This document shows, piece after piece, positions 60,145 through 64,000 of a stretch of DNA of 64,000 nt. The translations under genes and the position numbers were made by a program. The stretch lies in assembly GCF_014650115.1 (NCBI RefSeq), contig NZ_BMUI01000004.1, positions 405,394 to 469,393 on the forward strand. The letters are read 5' to 3'. The notes beneath the pieces are model-generated. The model was not told where the DNA came from. It made no database searches and was given only the letters and a program-made list of their open reading frames with translations. The first letter of the stretch is position 1. Every line of letters begins with the position of its first letter. This stretch comes from Streptomyces olivaceoviridis. GTDB lineage: Bacteria; Actinomycetota; Actinomycetes; Streptomycetales; Streptomycetaceae.

Positions 60145-60177
60145 ACCGGCGGCACCACCATTGTCAGTGCCGCCGGT
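60145..60177. terminator. hairpin after acetoacetyl-CoA synthetase
   Basis: A perfect 10-bp stem (ACCGGCGGCA / TGCCGCCGGT) with a 13-base loop lies 88 bases beyond the synthetase stop. No T-run follows. Likely terminator. Confidence 0.6.
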
Positions 60178-60220
60178 TACGGTGAGTGAGTATTGATCGA
60201 CCGCGCATTGGGGGAAATTC

Positions 60221-61114
60221 ATGGCGCACACCGACCACCGGACCATGCGGCGCGCCCTGCGCCGCGAGATCGCCGGCACCATCGGCGTCCTCACCGACGA
60301 CCACGACTTCCGCGCCATGCGGCGCTACCGCAGCTTCACCTTCGACGACCACACCGCCTACCTCCGGCAACTGGAGGCCGTCCTCCAGGACCGCGCCGCA
60401 CAGGGCGACCACACCACCCTCGCCCTCTTCGACCCCGAGGACTACGCCGCGTACTGCGCGGACACCGGCCTCGACCCGGAAGCGCCGACCAGCCGGACCC
60501 GGTTCACCGCGGAACTCGCGGCCACCGGCCCGACCATCCCCTACGACGGCCGCCCGCTCGCCGTCCTCCTGCCCGCCCTCGTGGACGAAGCCGTACGCCA
60601 GGCCACCTGGGAGTACGCCACCACCCTCCTCACCCGCCTCGGCCCCTGCCCGACCTGCGGCGAGGACATCGGCAGGGCAGCCTTCACCCGCGCCTCCGAC
60701 CTCCTGGTCCGCATCCTCGACAGCGCACCACCGGGCGACCGGCACCTCGTGTGCACCGTCGCCGGACCTCCGGACACCCTCGTCTCCGTCCTGCACGGCG
60801 ACCAAGACCCCCACGGCGCGACCCGCCTGGACGAGGCCGAAGCTCTGGAATTCACCAGCGTCCTCGCCCTCGGCCTCGCGACCCGCAGCCCGGGCGGACT
60901 CGTCATCCGCGTCAGCGCCACCGGAACGGCCGACCGTGTCTACGGCTGGCGACTGCGCGGCGGTGCCCTCGAACCACTGACGGCATCCGAGGTGTTCGAC
61001 GCCTACTGCACCGACGTCGAATCCGGCGAACTGATCTCCCCGGAGCCCGGCGTCGACTACCGCGAGCCCCCCGCCCTGGGAGAAGAGAGCACCGCCCCGG
61101 GCCACCGCCACTGA
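60221..61114 (+). CDS. conserved protein of unknown function
   Basis: This 297-residue soluble protein begins MAHTDHRTMRRALRREIAG. It has DDHTAYLRQLEAVLQDRAAQ and FDPEDYAAYCADTGL, a short CPTCGED cysteine pair, and a beta-rich C-terminal half (VIRVSATGTADRVYGWRLRG). No signal peptide or membrane segment. I do not recognise a named family. The ATG has a TTGGGGGAA ribosome site. Isolated gene, convergent with ptsI. Confidence 0.7.
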   Translation: MAHTDHRTMRRALRREIAGTIGVLTDDHDFRAMRRYRSFTFDDHTAYLRQLEAVLQDRAAQGDHTTLALFDPEDYAAYCADTGLDPEAPTSRTRFTAELAATGPTIPYDGRPLAVLLPALVDEAVRQATWEYATTLLTRLGPCPTCGEDIGRAAFTRASDLLVRILDSAPPGDRHLVCTVAGPPDTLVSVLHGDQDPHGATRLDEAEALEFTSVLALGLATRSPGGLVIRVSATGTADRVYGWRLRGGALEPLTASEVFDAYCTDVESGELISPEPGVDYREPPALGEESTAPGHRH

Positions 61115-61143
61115 GGCCCGCACACTCGGCGGCCCGAACGCGA

Positions 61144-61177
61144 CAGGGGCGCCCCACCCGAAGGCGGGACGCCCCTG
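61144..61177. terminator. bidirectional hairpin between unknown gene and ptsI
   Basis: An 8-bp stem (CAGGGGCG / CGCCCCTG) with an inner CCCACCC / GGCGGGA partial pairing lies between the convergent stops. It can serve both transcripts. Confidence 0.65.
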
Positions 61178-61206
61178 ATCCGGCACACCGGCGGTGACCG
61201 GTACGG

Positions 61207-62877
61207 CTACTCGCCGGACAGCACCGCCTGAGCCGCGCTCCGCGCCTCCTCGGCGCTGTCCGCCGCACGCGCCGCCGCCGCGGCCCGCTCACACTGCGCC
61301 AGCGTGTACTTCGCCAGCGTGGCGCGAACGTACGGAATCGATGCCGCACCCATGGACAGGGAGGTGACACCCAGACCGGTCAGCACGCACGCCAGCAGCG
61401 GATCCGACGCGGCCTCGCCGCACACCCCACAGCTCTTGCCCTCGGCCGTGGCCGCCTCGGCGGACAGCGCGACCAGGTCGAGCAGCGCAGGCTGCCACGG
61501 GTCCTGAAGACGCGACACCGCACCCACCTGCCGGTCCGCCGCGAACGTGTACTGCGCGAGGTCGTTGGTACCCAACGACAGGAACTCGACCTCCTGGAGG
61601 ATCGAGCGCGCCCGCAGCGCGGCCGAGGGGATCTCGACCATCGCGCCGAACTTCGCCCGCAGCCCCGCCTCACGGCAGGCATCGGCAAAAGCCTTGGCGT
61701 CCTTCCGGTCCGCCACCATGGGCGCCATGACCTCAAGGTAGACGGGCAGCCCCTCGGCGGCCTTCGCCAGCGCCGTCAGCTGAGTGCGCAGAACCTCCGG
61801 GTGGTCGAGCAGCGTCCGCAGCCCCCGCACGCCGAGCGCCGGGTTCGGCTCGTCCGCCGGCGTCAGGAAGTCCAGCGGCTTGTCCGCCCCGGCGTCCAGC
61901 ACCCGCACGACCACACGGCTCTCGGGGAACGCCTCCAGCACCTGCCGGTAGGCCTCCACCTGCTTCTCCTCGGAAGGAGCGTTCTTGCTGTCGTCCAGGA
62001 ACAGGAACTCTGTACGGAACAGACCGACACCCTCGGCCCCGGCCTCGACGGCCGCCGGTACGTCCGCCGGCCCGCCCACGTTGGCCAGAAGCGGCACCTT
62101 GTGCCCGTCTGCGGTCACCCCGGGACCCGTCGAAGCGGCCAGCGCGGCCTTGCGCGCGGCAGCCGCGGCCTCCAGCTCCGCCTTCTTCTCCTCGCTCGGG
62201 TTCACGAAGACGTCCCCGGTGCTGCCGTCGACGGCGATCAGCGTGCCCTCGCCCAGCTCACCGGCACCGGGCAGCGCCACCACGGCCGGCACGCCCAGAG
62301 CCCGCGCCAGGATGGCGCTGTGACTGGTCGGACCGCCCTCCTCGGTCACGAAACCGAGGACCAGGGACGGGTCCAGCAGCGCGGTGTCGGCCGGAGCCAG
62401 ATCACGTGCCACGAGCACATAAGGCTGGTCACTGTCCGGGACACCCGGCATCGGCACGCCCAGCAGCCGGGCGACAATACGGTTCCGCACGTCATCCAGG
62501 TCGGCCACCCGCCCGGCCAGGTACTCACCGGCGCCGGCCAACAGCTCCCGGTACGCCGCGAAGGCGTCGTACACGGCACGCTCGGCGGTGCTGCCGACGG
62601 CGATCCGCCGGTCCACGTCGGCCATCAGCTCGGGGTCCTGCGCCATCATGGCCTGTGCCTCCAGCACGGCCTGGGCCTCGCCCCCCGCCAGATTGCCGCG
62701 CGCCATCAGGTCGGCGGCCACGGCGTCCACGGCCTGACGGGCGCGCCCCTGCTCCCGCTCCGCTTCCTCGGCGGGAATCTGCTTGGCCGGCGGTTCCAGG
62801 ACCGCCGTCCCCATGTGCCGTACCTCGCCGATCGCCACGCCATGGCTCACGCCGACGCCTCGCAGCGTTGTCTCCAT
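61207..62877 (-). CDS. ptsI: phosphoenolpyruvate-protein phosphotransferase (enzyme I)
   Basis: This 556-residue enzyme I of the PTS transfers phosphate from PEP to HPr. The swivel His186 is in GGPTSHSAILARALG, and the PEP-binding TIM barrel has FRTEFLFLD, LSLGTNDLAQYTFAADR and the C-terminal GVCGEAASDP. Downstream of crr in the same transcript. Start ATG with GGGTGAG nearby. In Streptomyces this pair serves the N-acetylglucosamine and fructose PTS. Confidence 0.95.
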   Translation of the reverse strand: METTLRGVGVSHGVAIGEVRHMGTAVLEPPAKQIPAEEAEREQGRARQAVDAVAADLMARGNLAGGEAQAVLEAQAMMAQDPELMADVDRRIAVGSTAERAVYDAFAAYRELLAGAGEYLAGRVADLDDVRNRIVARLLGVPMPGVPDSDQPYVLVARDLAPADTALLDPSLVLGFVTEEGGPTSHSAILARALGVPAVVALPGAGELGEGTLIAVDGSTGDVFVNPSEEKKAELEAAAAARKAALAASTGPGVTADGHKVPLLANVGGPADVPAAVEAGAEGVGLFRTEFLFLDDSKNAPSEEKQVEAYRQVLEAFPESRVVVRVLDAGADKPLDFLTPADEPNPALGVRGLRTLLDHPEVLRTQLTALAKAAEGLPVYLEVMAPMVADRKDAKAFADACREAGLRAKFGAMVEIPSAALRARSILQEVEFLSLGTNDLAQYTFAADRQVGAVSRLQDPWQPALLDLVALSAEAATAEGKSCGVCGEAASDPLLACVLTGLGVTSLSMGAASIPYVRATLAKYTLAQCERAAAAARAADSAEEARSAAQAVLSGE

Positions 62878-62956
62878 CTCACCCGTCTCCGGATAGTGCG
62901 GCGGGTCCCGCCGCCGCGGTGGTTGTCCTGTGCGCCGCCTTACGACGGCAGTGCTG

Positions 62957-63406
62957 TCAGTTCCAGGAGAAGAGGCTGTCGCCGACCTTCACGTCTCCGT
63001 CCTCACGGAGGTCGGAGAGGGACTCGGCAGTGGCTTCCAGCGCGACGACCGGGCACACCGGCGACTTGCCGGCCGCCTCGACCGCGGCGGGGTTCCAGCG
63101 CACGACGGCCTGGCCGCGGGTCACGGTGTCGCCCTTGTTGACGAGCACCTCGAAACCCTCGCCGTTGAGCTGGACGGTGTCGATGCCGAGATGGGTGAGT
63201 ACACCGTGCCCGCTCTCGTCGACCACGACGAACGCGTGCGGATGCAGGGAGACGATGATGCCGTCGACGGGCGCCACGGCCTCGGAGACCTCACGCACGG
63301 GATCGATCGCGGTGCCCGGGCCGACCATGGCCCCGGAGAAGACCGGATCCGGCACTGCGGCCAGTCCGATGGCACGCCCGGCAAGAGGGGACGTCACGGT
63401 GGTCAT
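62957..63406 (-). CDS. crr: PTS glucose-type IIA component
   Basis: This 149-residue EIIA(Glc/Crr)-family protein has VFSGAMVGPGTAIDP at the start and phosphoacceptor histidine at residue 72 in THLGIDTVQLNGEGF, with the supporting His57 in SLHPHAFVV. In Streptomyces it passes phosphate from HPr to NagE2-type N-acetylglucosamine permeases and sits upstream of ptsI (79-base gap). A GGGAGG site precedes the ATG. The DasR-type operator lies 117 bases upstream. Confidence 0.94.
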   Translation of the reverse strand: MTTVTSPLAGRAIGLAAVPDPVFSGAMVGPGTAIDPVREVSEAVAPVDGIIVSLHPHAFVVVDESGHGVLTHLGIDTVQLNGEGFEVLVNKGDTVTRGQAVVRWNPAAVEAAGKSPVCPVVALEATAESLSDLREDGDVKVGDSLFSWN

Positions 63407-63522
63407 GGGAAGCCTCCCAAGGAGTGGAGCTGTTCACGGGCCGTCACTGGCAGTCCCGGACGGCGCACTGAGCAGCAGCGTATGTCATGTGAACTGGCGG
63501 TTCCGGACGGAAGCTACCAGTT

Positions 63523-63538
63523 AGTGGTCTAGACCACC
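63523..63538. promoter_or_regulatory. DasR response element (dre) upstream of crr-ptsI
   Basis: AGTGGTCTAGACCACC contains the perfect 14-bp palindrome GTGGTCTAGACCAC and matches 15 of 16 bases of the dre consensus A(C/G)TGGTCTAGACCA(G/C)T. DasR is the GntR/HutC repressor of N-acetylglucosamine and PTS genes in Streptomyces, and crr-ptsI are known targets. Confidence 0.9.
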
Positions 63539-63550
63539 AGCTCACCGGAT

Positions 63551-63580
63551 TTGCATGGCCTTCAAGGCTGCGTGTACAGT
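63551..63580 (+). promoter_or_regulatory. candidate rrn promoter 1
   Basis: TTGCAT (63551-63556) and TACAGT (63575-63580), 18-base spacing, lie about 400 bases upstream of the 16S start. Streptomyces rrn operons are driven by several tandem promoters, and this is the best-formed hexamer pair here. Confidence 0.55.
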
Positions 63581-63690
63581 CGTACTCCTGCCGGGGGCAG
63601 TGAGGCGTGCAACCGCTTCCTCCTCCGACAGCAACCAAACTCATCAGATCCTATCTCTGGATCTCCTTCTGCATGCTCGCAGGGGGGCGG

Positions 63691-63719
63691 TCAGAGAGAC
63701 GGAAAAACCCTGGTAGAGT
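63691..63719 (+). promoter_or_regulatory. candidate rrn promoter 2
   Basis: TCAGAG (63691-63696) and TAGAGT (63714-63719), 17-base spacing. The -35 is weak but the -10 is good and the location fits a second rrn promoter. Confidence 0.4.
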
Positions 63720-63776
63720 TTGAAACACCGAAGGGAAGCGCCCAGAGGAAAGCCCGAGAGGGTGAGTACAAAGGAA

Positions 63777-63976
63777 GCGACCGTTCCTTGAGAACTCAAC
63801 AGCGTGCCAAAAATCAACGCCAGATATGTTGATACCCCGTCTCCGGTCATCACGATCGGGACGAGGTTCCTTTGAAAAACACAGCGAGGACGCTGTGTGC
63901 GAGGGGACTATTCCTCCTCTCGCACCGCTCTCGTGGTGTTGCACCGGCCGAGTTGTTTCTTGGCCGAGTAAACATT
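63777..63976 (+). other. rRNA operon leader with conserved box and two hairpins
   Basis: The segment near 63786-63807 (TTGAGAACTCAACAGCGTG) is typical of actinobacterial pre-16S leaders. Two hairpins follow: a perfect 8-bp stem ACACAGCG / CGCTGTGT (63879-63898), and GTGCGAGGGGA / TCCTCTCGCAC (63897-63925, one mismatch). They resemble RNase III processing and antitermination elements. Confidence 0.6.
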
Positions 63977-64000
63977 CACGGAGAGTTTGATCCTGGCTCA
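63977..64000 (+). rRNA. 16S rRNA gene, 5' end only
   Basis: The sequence TCACGGAGAGTTTGATCCTG, continuing GCTCA to the edge, is the conserved 5' end of actinobacterial 16S rRNA. The rest lies outside the window. Confidence 0.96.

Overview
The window is a very G+C-rich actinobacterial chromosome segment and almost certainly Streptomyces. Evidence: third codon positions are nearly all G or C, GTG starts with 4-bp GTGA/ATGA overlaps are common, there is a cvnABCD conservon, a mycothiol-dependent formaldehyde dehydrogenase gene, and crr-ptsI preceded by a DasR-type operator next to an rRNA operon (in S. coelicolor crr-ptsI are SCO1390-SCO1391). No tRNA, CRISPR array, insertion sequence or prophage was recognised.

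Layout. 1-8.4 kb: a frameshifted UMF1-type transporter (cut by the window edge), a glycerophosphodiester phosphodiesterase, a divergent YczE-type membrane protein / MocR regulator pair with an inverted repeat between them, an FtsK-like membrane ATPase with a small membrane protein, an ankyrin-repeat protein and a HEAT-type protein. 8.6-12 kb: a coupled operon of two GT4 glycosyltransferases and an SGNH hydrolase. 12.1-17.6 kb: a 5-oxoprolinase operon (MFS transporter, DUF1445 hydro-lyase, pxpA, pxpB, a tiny coupled ORF, pxpC) facing a GntR-family gene across a perfect 17-bp palindrome. 17.7-24.9 kb: a three-gene kleisin-like / KITE-like / SMC-like ATPase set that resembles the Wadjet/MksBEF core but has no JetD nuclease gene.

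24.9-39.1 kb: a choline-to-glycine catabolic locus. Choline oxidase and betaine aldehyde dehydrogenase make glycine betaine. A Rieske oxygenase, a dimethylglycine oxidase and a sarcosine oxidase strip the three methyl groups, which can each leave as formaldehyde. The mycothiol-dependent dehydrogenase mscR can oxidise that formaldehyde. An APC permease, an IclR regulator, and a divergent Rieske ferredoxin plus ferredoxin reductase complete the set. The metallo-beta-lactamase-fold gene beside mscR has lost its metal-binding segment.

39.1-51.3 kb: a repeat-bearing spacer, a membrane protein, then conservon genes cvnA-B-C, a fused 1212-residue hydantoinase/5-oxoprolinase placed between cvnC and cvnD, cvnD, and convergent glpF-glpK. 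51.3-61.1 kb: an EAL-CBS-GGDEF protein, a thiolase/DUF35 pair, a Nudix hydrolase with a probable leaderless start, a GH31 glycosidase, acetoacetyl-CoA synthetase and an unknown protein. 61.2-64 kb: ptsI and crr (reverse strand), a DasR-type operator, then the promoters and leader of an rRNA operon whose 16S gene begins at the right edge.

The most unusual items are the SMC trio with an altered Walker B motif and no JetD, the hydantoinase inside the conservon, the decayed MBL gene in the formaldehyde branch, and the tiny ORF that bridges pxpB and pxpC.
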